Shown here: piece by piece, positions 1 to 8,456 of the stretch
Position numbering within the stretch: position 1 is the first letter of the stretch
Layout: each line of letters starts with the position of its first letter
Source: an uncultured Ruminococcus sp.
GTDB lineage: Bacteria > Bacillota > Clostridia > Oscillospirales > Ruminococcaceae
Direction: 5' to 3'
Assembly: GCA_900752785.1 (NCBI GenBank)
Contig: CAADWP010000178.1
Location: 1 to 34,693 of the forward strand
Length of the DNA stretch: 34,693 nt
Program-made: the position numbers and the translations under genes
The notes under the pieces: generated by a model
Database searches by the model: none
Told to the model about the DNA's origin: nothing
The model's input: the letters and a program-made list of their open reading frames with translations, nothing else

Positions 1-686
1 ACATTCTGGATCTTAAAAACAATGTCGAGACCGTCGATGACCTGTCCGAACACGGTATACCCGCCGTCAAGCCACGGAGCGCCACCGGCTGTTTTATATA
101 TTTCCTTAGCCTTATCAGAGAATTTTTTGCCGTATCTCGCAGCTATTTCGTCAAGACCCGCGTCATCATATTTTGTACCGGTAACGATATAGAACTGGCT
201 GCCGTTTGTAGCGGTAGAACCGCTGTTTGCATAAACAACAGCGCCCGAACAGTTGATAAGGCGCGGATCAGTGCCGCCGTCGAACTTGCTGCCCCAGATG
301 CATTCGCCGCCCATTCCTGTACCCTGAGGGTCTCCGCCCTGGATCATAAAGTCTTTTATGACACGATGAAATATAACGTCATCGTAATATTTTTTTTCGG
401 CAAGTCCGAGGAAATTTTCAACGCCCTTTTCGGCGTATTCAGGGAAAAGCCTGATTTTTACAGCGCCATAGCCCTTAATATTTATTGTAACGATCTTATC
501 GCCCTTTTCGGGAGCGGTAAAATTTGCCACCTCATCGCTGCTCACATTTGAAGAAGCTTCGGTATTATCGGAAGCCTTGTTGTTAGGCGAGCCTGTTGTG
601 CTGACGCTTTTCTGCGCACCGCATGAACAGCAGGCTGATGAGATAATAACACTGCAAAGCATCGCAGCTATAATTCTTTTAAACAT
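1..686 (-). CDS. Cyclophilin-type peptidyl-prolyl isomerase, lipoprotein (partial, 3' end outside window)
   Basis: The visible 228 residues start at an ATG preceded by AAAAGGAG. The N-terminus is a lipoprotein signal with a lipobox-like SSAC, giving a candidate lipidated Cys at residue 19, followed by a Ser/Asn-rich linker (about 25-55) and a cyclophilin domain from about residue 65. The core motifs are intact: FHRVI with the catalytic Arg near 108, DFMIQGGDP at 112-120, GSQFYI at 162-167 and FGQVIDGLDIV near the cut end. Family knowledge: such proteins catalyse cis-trans isomerisation of prolyl bonds and help exported proteins fold at the outer face of the membrane. The reading frame runs off the left edge, so the C-terminus is not seen. 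It lies upstream of no other gene here and has its own promoter. Confidence 0.93.
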   Translation of the reverse strand, partial: MFKRIIAAMLCSVIISSACCSCGAQKSVSTTGSPNNKASDNTEASSNVSSDEVANFTAPEKGDKIVTINIKGYGAVKIRLFPEYAEKGVENFLGLAEKKYYDDVIFHRVIKDFMIQGGDPQGTGMGGECIWGSKFDGGTDPRLINCSGAVVYANSGSTATNGSQFYIVTGTKYDDAGLDEIAARYGKKFSDKAKEIYKTAGGAPWLDGGYTVFGQVIDGLDIVFKIQN

Positions 687-751
687 AGATCAAACTCCTT
701 TTAAAGCAAATTTTTACAGGACGTTCAATTCCACAATAACCCAACCCAACC

Positions 752-780
752 ATTATACTACAAAAATTTCCTTTTGTAAA
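752..780 (-). promoter_or_regulatory. Sigma-A promoter of the lipoprotein cyclophilin gene
   Basis: On the minus strand, TTTACA (775-780) is followed by a 17-bp spacer and a perfect TATAAT (752-757). The predicted start is near 745, giving a leader of about 60 nt to the ATG at 686. Confidence 0.75.
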
Positions 781-911
781 TAGTTTTGGCTCAATTTTGT
801 AAATTTATACTAATCCTCAAAGCACTGCCTGCAAAATTAAGAAAGCACTGATTAAATCCTGTACAAAACTTCACAGTACAGAAAAATAATTAATAATAAT
901 TATTTCAAAGC

Positions 912-1712
912 TTATTTTTTATCATCCTCAGAAGAATATGTTGAAATTTTCACCGATTTTATCATTATTTCCTCATTAGGCGTAAGATATGTGCCGTTTG
1001 ATTTTGATTCAAGAGAAGCAAGAGCGTCCACTACGTCAAATCCCTTGTACGTCTGACCGATTATAGTCATTTGCTGTGAAACATTCGGTACTCCGCCCTT
1101 TTCCAAAAATGTATCGGAAAGAAGATTATCCCCGGATATCTCGCGAAGCTCTTTAGTTTTTTCCTCATCGAATGCAATAGAATTTATAATATTAAACCGA
1201 CTTCCGCAGTAATAATCGCCGCCGCCGAATATTTTCTCTTTAAAAGTTCGTTCATAAGCGGTATTAACCATGCAGACAGCGCCGCGGAAAGGCCACAGAT
1301 CCTGATGAAGTTCGCGCGGAACGCGCTCGCGAGGCTGATCGAAACCGCCCTCAACGCCGCCGTCCTTAGTTTTAGCTCCAAGTCCCGAATACGCTCCGTT
1401 CCTTGCGTCGAAAACATAAGTATTATCATAATAGCCGCTTTCTGCAAGCTCGGTAAAGTTTTTTACCGCATTCGGAGAATACTGCGGGTAAAGCACAAAG
1501 CGTATCTCCCCAAGGGTAGTGTCAACGATCGCAATAGGATCGCCTTCTTTGGGGTCGATCGTCTGAACGAGCCGCATTGTTGCAAAATCAATGTTAACAT
1601 AGGTATTATTCTGCTCTCTGGCAACATTGAACAGCATGAGCGACAGCGAAAATCCTCCGGTAACGATCGTCATCATAAGCAAAAAAACTATAAACCGTTT
1701 ATTTTTCTTCAT
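912..1712 (-). CDS. Membrane-anchored cyclophilin-like protein, probably catalytically degenerate
   Basis: 266 residues. A hydrophobic segment at about 8-29 with no cleavage or lipobox motif suggests a membrane anchor with an extracytoplasmic domain. From about residue 58 the chain follows the cyclophilin pattern: IAIVDTTLGEIRFVLYPQ, then AVKNFTELAESGYYDNT at 82-98, GSRFNII at 170-176 (for GSQFFI) and a closing IGQTYKGFDVVDAL. The active-site FHRVI is replaced by VFDAR, so His is lost and Arg is lost or shifted, and the GGDP stretch is not recognisable. It is the next gene upstream of the intact lipoprotein cyclophilin on the same strand, about 225 bp away, which suggests an ancient duplication. 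A chaperone or binding role without isomerase activity is inferred. Fold assignment is good; loss of activity is a prediction. Confidence 0.8.
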   Translation of the reverse strand: MKKNKRFIVFLLMMTIVTGGFSLSLMLFNVAREQNNTYVNIDFATMRLVQTIDPKEGDPIAIVDTTLGEIRFVLYPQYSPNAVKNFTELAESGYYDNTYVFDARNGAYSGLGAKTKDGGVEGGFDQPRERVPRELHQDLWPFRGAVCMVNTAYERTFKEKIFGGGDYYCGSRFNIINSIAFDEEKTKELREISGDNLLSDTFLEKGGVPNVSQQMTIIGQTYKGFDVVDALASLESKSNGTYLTPNEEIMIKSVKISTYSSEDDKK

Positions 1713-1743
1713 TTTTTAACCTCACAAAATCATATATGTTTTT

Positions 1744-1772
1744 ATTATATCCATATTTTCGTAAAAAGTCAA
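1744..1772 (-). promoter_or_regulatory. Sigma-A promoter of the degenerate cyclophilin gene
   Basis: TTGACT (1767-1772), 17-bp spacer and TATAAT (1744-1749) on the minus strand, about 30 nt before the ATG at 1712. Confidence 0.8.
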
Positions 1773-1891
1773 CCGCTTTGCGTCTATATTTTTATTTTAC
1801 TGCTAAGAAACCCATCTGTTTTTTCTTCTGCCAGAAAACAGAACAGACCGCTGCATTATAGTCTTGTATAAATAATGACAATCAATACATT

Positions 1892-1926
1892 ACAAAAAGG
1901 CGTACCGCAGACAGCAGTACGCCTTT
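1892..1926 (-). terminator. Rho-independent terminator after the signal-peptidase-like gene
   Basis: On the minus strand AAAGGCGTAC (1917-1926) pairs perfectly with GTACGCCTTT (1896-1905) around an 11-nt loop and is followed by further T residues. It starts 5 bp past the stop of the 1931-3100 gene. Confidence 0.85.
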
Positions 1927-1930
1927 GAAA

Positions 1931-3100
1931 TCAAAGCTTTTTCTTTTCGTCCTCAATAAGCTTCAAAAGATCGTCAACCGACATATCCGAAGCCGACTTT
2001 TTCCGAGCGTTATTGTCGCTTTTAACAATAATATCCGTAATATCGGGAGAATTACTTTTTCTTCCGCCAGACGCCTGAGAAACAGGATTTTTAAGAGGAG
2101 TTGTTTTCGGAACATCATTTCTTGACATCTCAGCAAGCTGTGCCTTTGAAAGAACTCCCGTATTATCGGGAACCTTGGAAGCCCTTTCACCGGACTTTAT
2201 ACTAAATGAGCCTGTACGCTCCGCCTCGGCAGTTTTTCTGAGCATTTCCTCTCGCAGAGCATCCGCCGTTGGAGCTGTAGACGAAGAACCGCCCTTATTC
2301 CTTGCGGCAAAAGAGGATTCGGCGGAACGCTGAGCCTTAAACTGCATAGTGCGTTCCTTTTCTTTCTGATACGGAGAATCGGGATTTACCTTTTTCTGAC
2401 TGAAATTCTCGGCAATAGACATCTTTTTGCGTTCAAGCTCATCGCTTGGCTGTATCTCCTGCGAAGCCTCAAAAAGAGGAGTGCCTGTCTTTGCATGCGA
2501 ACGATTTCGCTGCTTTTTTCCTTCGTCATTCTCATATTCATAGAAATCGTATCCGCTTTCTTCCTCGTCACTGCTTTTTGAGGATGCGATCCTGATAATA
2601 AGGAAAATAACAAGTATTACACACGGCAGTATAAGCTCGGCAAGTATGCCCTTAACACTTGTAGTAAAAACAATGAAATTTCCGAGATCCCGGCTTTCGG
2701 GATACCCTGAAGCAACCGCAAGGATCTTATCCTTAGTAATCGTCTGTCCTTCTTCATCAATATGACTGTCGTCGTAAGTCCTGTAAGTACCGTTAATGCT
2801 GTCGAGATCATAAATTACGCGAAGACGAAGATTATCGGGATCATCAGGAGGATAGCAAAGCACAACGGCGCCTTTTGAAATGGTTTCATTCTTTGCATCT
2901 TTAGCGATAAGGGCAGAACCTTTTGTTACTTTGTCACCAATATTTGAGTCATCATCTACAATATAAATGTATCTGTTTAAAATTTTCGGAATTTTTCCGT
3001 CATAAAACATGATATTTATTATCATGGAAATTATGATAGATACAAAACAGATAACCGCAATAAACGTTTTAAGTATTGAAAACTCCTTTTTCTTACCCAT
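1931..3100 (-). CDS. Signal peptidase I-like membrane protein, catalytic His apparently missing
   Basis: 389 residues: short cytoplasmic N-terminus, TM helix at about 11-31, an extracytoplasmic beta-rich domain at about 45-150, a second TM at about 152-172, then a long hydrophilic tail rich in Ser, Lys and Glu. The layout (TM, domain, TM) and the spacing of KGSALI, ISKGAVVLCY, RVIYDLDSINGTY and RDLGNFIVF resemble SipW-type (S26) signal peptidases. In that family a Ser in SGSM and a His in THRI form the active site. A Ser is present at position 52 (DDSN), but where THRV is expected the chain reads RLRV (92-95), with no His. The 215-residue tail is unlike SipW and looks disordered. No secretion partner lies alongside. 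The homology call is moderate and inactivity is inferred. Alternatively it is an unrelated envelope protein with a similar topology. Confidence 0.5.
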   Translation of the reverse strand: MGKKKEFSILKTFIAVICFVSIIISMIINIMFYDGKIPKILNRYIYIVDDDSNIGDKVTKGSALIAKDAKNETISKGAVVLCYPPDDPDNLRLRVIYDLDSINGTYRTYDDSHIDEEGQTITKDKILAVASGYPESRDLGNFIVFTTSVKGILAELILPCVILVIFLIIRIASSKSSDEEESGYDFYEYENDEGKKQRNRSHAKTGTPLFEASQEIQPSDELERKKMSIAENFSQKKVNPDSPYQKEKERTMQFKAQRSAESSFAARNKGGSSSTAPTADALREEMLRKTAEAERTGSFSIKSGERASKVPDNTGVLSKAQLAEMSRNDVPKTTPLKNPVSQASGGRKSNSPDITDIIVKSDNNARKKSASDMSVDDLLKLIEDEKKKL

Positions 3101-3180
3101 AATTAATCATTCCTTTTCATTTTGTTGTTCTTTTTCTTTTTATTATGTTTTTTTCGCCGAAAATCGTCGACTGTAAAATT

Positions 3181-3209
3181 ATTATAACACATCCGTATAA
3201 AAATTTCAA
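3181..3209 (-). promoter_or_regulatory. Sigma-A promoter of the signal-peptidase-like gene
   Basis: TTGAAA (3204-3209), 17-bp spacer and TATAAT (3181-3186) on the minus strand. The predicted start is near 3174, about 74 nt before the ATG at 3100. Confidence 0.8.
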
Positions 3210-3513
3210 ATGTTTTTTATGTTTTTATATTTAAAAATATAATTTCCGATGTTTCATAAATATTATAGGCATATTTTTCAACCTTTAAACACAAAATAGC
3301 AGAAGCAAAAAATTGTTTCTTTACCGAGCACGAGTCCAAGCAACAGAAGCATACTATTTATTTATAAGATTAAATTTTTTCAACACAGTCATCGACAAAT
3401 TCTGCAAAAAAATACACGTAAAAAACTGCGCAGTTAGCTTAATGTTTTCTTGAATTGCTATAATGTTTTGCAATTTGTAAATTTAGTGGAAAAATATTTG
3501 TTGAAATATACAG
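3210..3513. other. AT-rich divergent intergenic region
   Basis: This stretch separates the divergent promoters of the signal-peptidase-like gene and glgP. It is very AT-rich and has no convincing ORF or strong hairpin. A TATAAT near 3460 has no good -35 partner. Confidence 0.6.
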
Positions 3514-3542
3514 TTGAAAAAAAAAGAAAAACATTGTATAAT
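3514..3542 (+). promoter_or_regulatory. Sigma-A promoter of glgP
   Basis: TTGAAA (3514-3519), 17-bp spacer and TATAAT (3537-3542). The predicted start is near 3549, so an ATG at 3450 would lie upstream of the transcript. The leader of about 117 nt contains a short GCCGC/GCGGC hairpin near 3632-3648. Confidence 0.82.
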
Positions 3543-3665
3543 AAGAAATATATACGACTTGTAATGCTCGGCGCGGTAAATAGTGATTTCGCGATTGTAT
3601 ATACAAGGAGACAATATACAAACAGTAATACAGCCGCCATGCTTGCGGCAGATTGGAGATCATAT

Positions 3666-6074
3666 ATGGCAAATAAAAAGGAAAATCCGTTAATGGAAAA
3701 AATCAGATGTGAATTCCCCAAGAAGCTTGAGCTTCTCTACAGCGTTTCACCCGAGGAAGCCTCGGATAAACAGGTCTATCATGTCCTTTCTTCTATTATG
3801 GTGGAAATACTTGCGGCAAAAAGACAAAGCTTCGTAAATCATACGAATTCCGTCGGCGGCAAGCAGATCTATTACCTTTCAATGGAATTCCTTATGGGTC
3901 GTTCCCTCAAGACAAGCATATATAACCTCGAGCTTGCCGACAGCATTAAATCAATGCTTAAAGAATATGATATAAACCTTGATAAGATATATGAATATGA
4001 GCCTGATGCCGGTCTTGGAAACGGCGGTCTCGGCAGACTTGCAGCCTGCTATCTCGACGCTCTCGCTACAGAGGCTCTCCCGGCTATGGGTCATTCGATC
4101 TGCTATGAATACGGAATCTTCCAGCAGAAGCTCGAGGACGGCTGGCAGACAGAGCTTCCCGATAACTGGCTTCCCGGCGGCTCGGTATGGCTTGTTCCAA
4201 AGCCCGAGCTTTCGATAGATATCCACTTTGAAGGCGATCTTCAGGAGTACTGGGACAATCAGTATCACTATATTTCTCATGTAAACTACAATACCGTTGT
4301 AGCTACGCCTTATGATATGTATGTTTCAGGCTACGGCTCAGAAGGCGTTTCCGTTCTTCGTCTTTGGTCGGCAAAAGCTCCGAGCTTCGATATGGATATG
4401 TTCAACAAGGGCAACTACGCAAGCGCTCTCGCACAGAATTCTATTGCAAACGCTATTTCAAAGATACTCTACCCCAATGATAATCATCTGGAGGGCAAGA
4501 GCCTCCGTCTCCGTCAGCAGTACTTCCTTTGCGCGGCTTCCGTAGGCGATATCGTAAACAATCATATGAATGTTTACGGCACTCTCGATAACCTTGCCGA
4601 TAAGGTAGCCATCCACATCAACGATACTCATCCCACGCTGGCTATTCCTGAGCTTATGCGTATTCTTCTTGACGACTGCGGCTACACATGGGAAAAATCA
4701 TGGGATATCGTTGTAAGAACTTTCGCATACACAAACCACACCGTTATGGCTGAGGCTCTCGAAAAATGGGATGTAAACCTTGTTAAGCACGTTATCCCGA
4801 GAATTTTCTCGATCATTGTTGAAATAAATAACCGTTACTGCCAGTCTCTCATGGAGAGAAACGGCTACGACAGCGCAAAAACTACGCGTATGTCCATTAT
4901 CAAGGACAACATGATCCATATGGCTACTCTCTGCGTTGCAGTATCGCACAGCGTAAACGGCGTTTCTAAGCTTCACTCCGAGATCATCAAGCATGACGTT
5001 TTCCGCGACGAATTTGAGAATACTCCCGAAAAATTCAAAAACGTAACAAACGGTATCGCATACAGAAGATGGCTTTATCAGTCAAATAATGGTCTGACAA
5101 AGCTTCTCAGCGAAACGATCGGCAACAAGTTTATCAAGGACGCTTCCGAGCTTGTAAAATTCAGAAATTTTGAGAACGATGAAACAGTTCTCGAAAAGCT
5201 CATGGCTGTAAAGAAAGAAAACAAAGAAAAATTTGCCAAGTACGTTAAGAACAGCAGCGGCATTATCATCAACACAGACAGCATTTTTGACGTTCAGGTA
5301 AAGCGTCTCCACGAATACAAGAGACAGCACCTCAACGTTATGAATATACTTGCGGATTATTCATATCTTCTTAATAATCCCGATGCGGATTTCACTCCAA
5401 AAACCTACATTTTTGCAGCCAAGGCCGCTCCCGGATACTACCTCGCAAAACAGATAATAAAAATGATCTGGGCTATATCAGAGGAGATCAGAAAGAACCC
5501 TCGCATCAGCAGCAAGCTTTCCGTTGTATTCCTTGAAAACTACTGTGTAACGCTTTCCGAGATCCTTATGCCTGCCAGCGACATTTCAGAGCAGATCTCG
5601 CTTGCGGGAACGGAAGCCTCCGGTACAGGAAACATGAAGCTTATGCTTAACGGTGCGGTTACTCTCGGCACCCTTGACGGAGCAAATATCGAGATCAAGG
5701 AAGCTGCCGGCGACGACAACATCATTATCTTCGGTATGAGAACAGAAGAAGTAAACGAACTCAAGGCACGCGGCTACAGACCCATGGATTACTTTAACGG
5801 CAACGGCATTATCCATGAAGCCATAGACCGTATGTACCGCGGAATCAATGGCTGCACTTTCAACGATGTTGCCGAATCTCTCAAGGATCGTGATCCTTAT
5901 ATGGTTCTTGCTGACTTTGATTCTTACAGGCAGGCTCAGAAATACAGCACCGAATGCTACAATGACAAGCTGAAGTGGGCTAAGATGTCTCTTAATAATA
6001 TTGCCGGCGCAGGCATCTTCTCCGCTGACAGAGCAGTTACAGAATATGCGGAAAATATCTGGCATTTAAGATAA
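3666..6074 (+). CDS. glgP: Glycogen/starch phosphorylase
   Basis: 802 residues from the chosen ATG, a normal length for GT35 phosphorylases. The enzyme releases glucose-1-phosphate from the non-reducing ends of alpha-1,4-glucans with pyridoxal phosphate as cofactor, in the cytoplasm. Diagnostic stretches are YYLSMEFLMGRSL, EPDAGLGNGGLGRLAAC, the substrate-binding KRLHEYKRQHLN, and EASGTGNMKLMLNGA, whose Lys (about residue 658) is the PLP lysine. A longer open frame begins at 3450, but the promoter at 3514-3542 lies inside it, and GGAG sits 7 nt before the ATG at 3666, so the later start is preferred. A terminator follows, so it is probably monocistronic. The next gene is a GH13 enzyme, consistent with joint use of storage glucan or maltodextrin. 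Very secure. Confidence 0.98.
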   Translation: MANKKENPLMEKIRCEFPKKLELLYSVSPEEASDKQVYHVLSSIMVEILAAKRQSFVNHTNSVGGKQIYYLSMEFLMGRSLKTSIYNLELADSIKSMLKEYDINLDKIYEYEPDAGLGNGGLGRLAACYLDALATEALPAMGHSICYEYGIFQQKLEDGWQTELPDNWLPGGSVWLVPKPELSIDIHFEGDLQEYWDNQYHYISHVNYNTVVATPYDMYVSGYGSEGVSVLRLWSAKAPSFDMDMFNKGNYASALAQNSIANAISKILYPNDNHLEGKSLRLRQQYFLCAASVGDIVNNHMNVYGTLDNLADKVAIHINDTHPTLAIPELMRILLDDCGYTWEKSWDIVVRTFAYTNHTVMAEALEKWDVNLVKHVIPRIFSIIVEINNRYCQSLMERNGYDSAKTTRMSIIKDNMIHMATLCVAVSHSVNGVSKLHSEIIKHDVFRDEFENTPEKFKNVTNGIAYRRWLYQSNNGLTKLLSETIGNKFIKDASELVKFRNFENDETVLEKLMAVKKENKEKFAKYVKNSSGIIINTDSIFDVQVKRLHEYKRQHLNVMNILADYSYLLNNPDADFTPKTYIFAAKAAPGYYLAKQIIKMIWAISEEIRKNPRISSKLSVVFLENYCVTLSEILMPASDISEQISLAGTEASGTGNMKLMLNGAVTLGTLDGANIEIKEAAGDDNIIIFGMRTEEVNELKARGYRPMDYFNGNGIIHEAIDRMYRGINGCTFNDVAESLKDRDPYMVLADFDSYRQAQKYSTECYNDKLKWAKMSLNNIAGAGIFSADRAVTEYAENIWHLR

Positions 6075-6106
6075 TCTATGCCGATCTCCGAAACAGCAAT
6101 AGTCGA

Positions 6107-6133
6107 ACGGGCGGGCATTGTCCGCCTGTTTTT
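6107..6133 (+). terminator. Rho-independent terminator after glgP
   Basis: ACGGGCGGG (6107-6115) pairs with TCCGCCTGT (6121-6129) through a 5-nt loop, with G-T wobbles, followed by a T run. Confidence 0.85.
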
Positions 6134-6216
6134 CGTAAGCTGAGGTCGGTTTATTATGATATTTTTTGTCCGTTATATTAGACGGAGCTTCAATAATTTT
6201 AAATGGAGGTATTTTG

Positions 6217-8112
6217 ATGAAACCGATTTATGACTCTTGGAACCTTAATTATAAATCGATTTTCGGAGCGGTAAAGCAATTCGAGACCTGCCGCTTTACA
6301 ATAAGACTCTCAAAGGACATAGTTCCGGACTTTCCTCCGGTTCTTGTTTTATTCCGCACAGGGTTCAAGGAACGTTTCCTTAACATGAATATTGTTGATG
6401 AAGAAGATGACGGCGACGGAAGCGTAGCTTATACGACCGAATACAATGCCCGTTACAGCGACGTCCACTATTACTATTTTTCCTATACTCTGCACGGCAC
6501 GCGTCATTATATCAAAAAAGTAAACTGCCACTACGGCGGTATCGACAACGGTGACCTTTTTCAGCTTACAGTTTATTCCAATACTTATGAAACTCCCGAT
6601 TTTCTCAAGGGAGGGGTCATGTATCAAATCTTTCCAGACCGCTTCTGCAAAAGCGGAAAAATTCACGAGAATATCCCCGAGGGCAGGGTTATCCGCGACG
6701 ATTGGGGCGGTACGCCCTATTACAAGCCCGACCATAACGGTCATGTATGGAACAACGACTATTTTGGAGGAGATTTTGCTGGTATCCAGTCTAAGCTTCC
6801 CTATCTGTATGATCTCGGCGTTACGTGCATTTATCTCAATCCGATTTTTGAATCCCACGAAAATCACCGCTATAATACAGCGGATTACATGAAAGCCGAT
6901 CCCCTCCTCGGCACGAACGACGAATTTGAGGAGCTTTGCAAAGAGGCTGAAAAGTACGGCATCTCAATAATTCTTGACGGAGTTTTTTCACATACCGGAG
7001 CTGACAGCGTATACTTTAATAAATTCGGACGCTATCCCGAACCGGGAGCTTTCCAGTCGCGTGACAGCAAATACTACGACTGGTACTCTTTTATCAACTA
7101 TCCAAATGTTTATGAAGCCTGGTGGGGAATCGACACGCTTCCTAACGTATGCGAAAACAATGAATCATATACCGAGTTTATCTGCGGCGATGACGGCGTT
7201 CTGCGCTACTGGCTCAGCAAAGGCGCGGCAGGCTTCCGACTTGACGTTGCAGACGAGCTTCCCGATCAGTTCCTGAGAAATCTCAGAAGATCCGTTAAAG
7301 ACTACGATCAGGATAAGATCGTTATCGGAGAAGTCTGGGAGGACGCTTCAAATAAAGAAAGCTACGGAGTAAAAAGGCGATATTTATTGGGCAATCAGCT
7401 TGATTCCGTCATGAATTACCCTTTTCGCGAGGCTATTATAAATTTTGTCAAGGGCGGCAGTCCAAAGGATTTCATTTTCTCTGTCATGACTATAATAGAA
7501 AATTATCCTAAACCAACGATAGACGTTCTTATGAATTTTGTTTCAACACACGATATCGAACGAGCAATAAACCGTCTCGGCGGCGAAAACTGCGATGACA
7601 AAAGCAAGGACTGGATGTCCGAAAGACGGCTCACCTCCGAGCAGTATTCTCACGGAAAAAATCTATTAAAAGCCGCAATGGCTCTTATGTATTTCCTACC
7701 CGGCGTCCCAAGCATATACTATGGAGACGAAGCCGGCTTGCAGGGCTATAAGGATCCGTTCAACCGCCGATGCTATCCATGGGGAAACGAGGACAAGGAG
7801 CTTATCGAGTATGTATCCGAGCTTAGCCGTGTCAGAAAACAGATCCCCAACCTTAAAGACGGACGCGTTTATTTCGTAATAAACGAAGTTGAAGACAACG
7901 ACAGCCGCCTTATCGGCTTTACCCGAACAGGCACAGAAAGAGACTATATTTTCTTCATCAACAGAAGCGGAGAAAGCGTACAGCTTACAAACATTAGCAA
8001 GATTTTGTTCAGATTCAGCAATATCATGCGATTCCACGGCGAATTTGAAAATGATATACTGACCATAAAGCCGTATGGATACTCAATTATAACGGCGCAT
8101 TTCTGCGAATAA
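6217..8112 (+). CDS. GH13 alpha-glucan hydrolase (neopullulanase/cyclomaltodextrinase-like)
   Basis: 631 residues from an ATG with GGAGG 8 nt upstream; an in-frame TTG at 6166 has no such site. There is an N-terminal beta domain (about 1-130, CBM34/early-set-like), then the GH13 barrel and a C-terminal beta domain. All GH13 regions are readable: ILDGVFSH (region I), GFRLDVADEL with the nucleophile Asp near 343, VIGEVWED with the acid/base Glu near 372, and FVSTHD with the stabilising Asp near 446. The stretch YFGGDFAGIQSKLPYL and the N-terminal extra domain are typical of enzymes that cleave maltodextrins, pullulan or cyclodextrins. There is no signal peptide, so it should be cytoplasmic and act on imported or storage oligosaccharides beside the phosphorylase. 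The exact substrate cannot be read from the sequence. Confidence 0.93.
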   Translation: MKPIYDSWNLNYKSIFGAVKQFETCRFTIRLSKDIVPDFPPVLVLFRTGFKERFLNMNIVDEEDDGDGSVAYTTEYNARYSDVHYYYFSYTLHGTRHYIKKVNCHYGGIDNGDLFQLTVYSNTYETPDFLKGGVMYQIFPDRFCKSGKIHENIPEGRVIRDDWGGTPYYKPDHNGHVWNNDYFGGDFAGIQSKLPYLYDLGVTCIYLNPIFESHENHRYNTADYMKADPLLGTNDEFEELCKEAEKYGISIILDGVFSHTGADSVYFNKFGRYPEPGAFQSRDSKYYDWYSFINYPNVYEAWWGIDTLPNVCENNESYTEFICGDDGVLRYWLSKGAAGFRLDVADELPDQFLRNLRRSVKDYDQDKIVIGEVWEDASNKESYGVKRRYLLGNQLDSVMNYPFREAIINFVKGGSPKDFIFSVMTIIENYPKPTIDVLMNFVSTHDIERAINRLGGENCDDKSKDWMSERRLTSEQYSHGKNLLKAAMALMYFLPGVPSIYYGDEAGLQGYKDPFNRRCYPWGNEDKELIEYVSELSRVRKQIPNLKDGRVYFVINEVEDNDSRLIGFTRTGTERDYIFFINRSGESVQLTNISKILFRFSNIMRFHGEFENDILTIKPYGYSIITAHFCE

Positions 8113-8128
8113 ACAGACAAATATAAAA

Positions 8129-8154
8129 AGACGGACAAAAATGTCCGCCTTTTT
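8129..8154 (+). terminator. Rho-independent terminator after the GH13 gene
   Basis: CGGACA (8132-8137) and TGTCCG (8142-8147) form a compact stem with an AAAA loop, followed by CC and a five-T run. Confidence 0.85.
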
Positions 8155-8159
8155 CGTAT

Positions 8160-8293
8160 TATAGTAAACGTCAAAAATAATTTGACGTTCACTATAAAAA
8201 ATTGATTTAAATTTCCTCGCACATACGCTCGCTATGCTCGTTCTGTGCGTATCGGCAAATAGCAAACTCCAAATATATTTGTCGTTTGCTATA
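8160..8293 (+). repeat. 134-bp two-hairpin intergenic repeat, copy A
   Basis: The left end is an inverted repeat with 16-bp arms (8160-8175 and 8181-8196, one mismatch). The right end is a second inverted repeat (about 8258-8292) whose outer arms are ATAGCAAAC and GTTTGCTAT. The middle holds CGCACA/TGTGCG. It begins 6 bp past a terminator and has no ORF. My hand alignment to the reverse complement of 28492-28625 has the same length, no gaps and 12 mismatches (about 91% identity). It lies between the GH13 and GH95 genes. Confidence 0.9.
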
Positions 8294-8369
8294 TATTACA
8301 AATTTATAAAGAATCGCACCGCCCGGTTTATGAAACTATCATGAATTGAAACGAAAATTTTTAAGGAAT

Positions 8370-8398
8370 TTGCAAATTTGAACTCGTTGTGCTATAAT
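8370..8398 (+). promoter_or_regulatory. Sigma-A promoter of the GH95 cluster, with overlapping palindrome
   Basis: TTGCAA (8370-8375), 17-bp spacer and TATAAT (8393-8398); predicted start near 8405. A perfect 12-bp palindrome AATTTGCAAATT (8367-8378) covers the -35, a plausible repressor site, although AT-rich palindromes also arise by chance. No regulator gene lies alongside. Confidence 0.78.
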
Positions 8399-8456
8399 AT
8401 AGTTTGAGTAATGATAATCACTGAATAAAAAATATTCCGAAAGGCAGGAGAATATT

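Noticed and set aside
3450..3665. N-terminal extension of glycogen phosphorylase
   Set aside because: The promoter (3514-3542) lies inside it, the residues do not fit the family, and the ATG at 3666 has a proper ribosome site.
8160..8293. Repeat copy A as two ordinary terminators
   Set aside because: A strong terminator already ends at 8154, the hairpins lack T runs, and the 134-bp unit recurs as a whole elsewhere.
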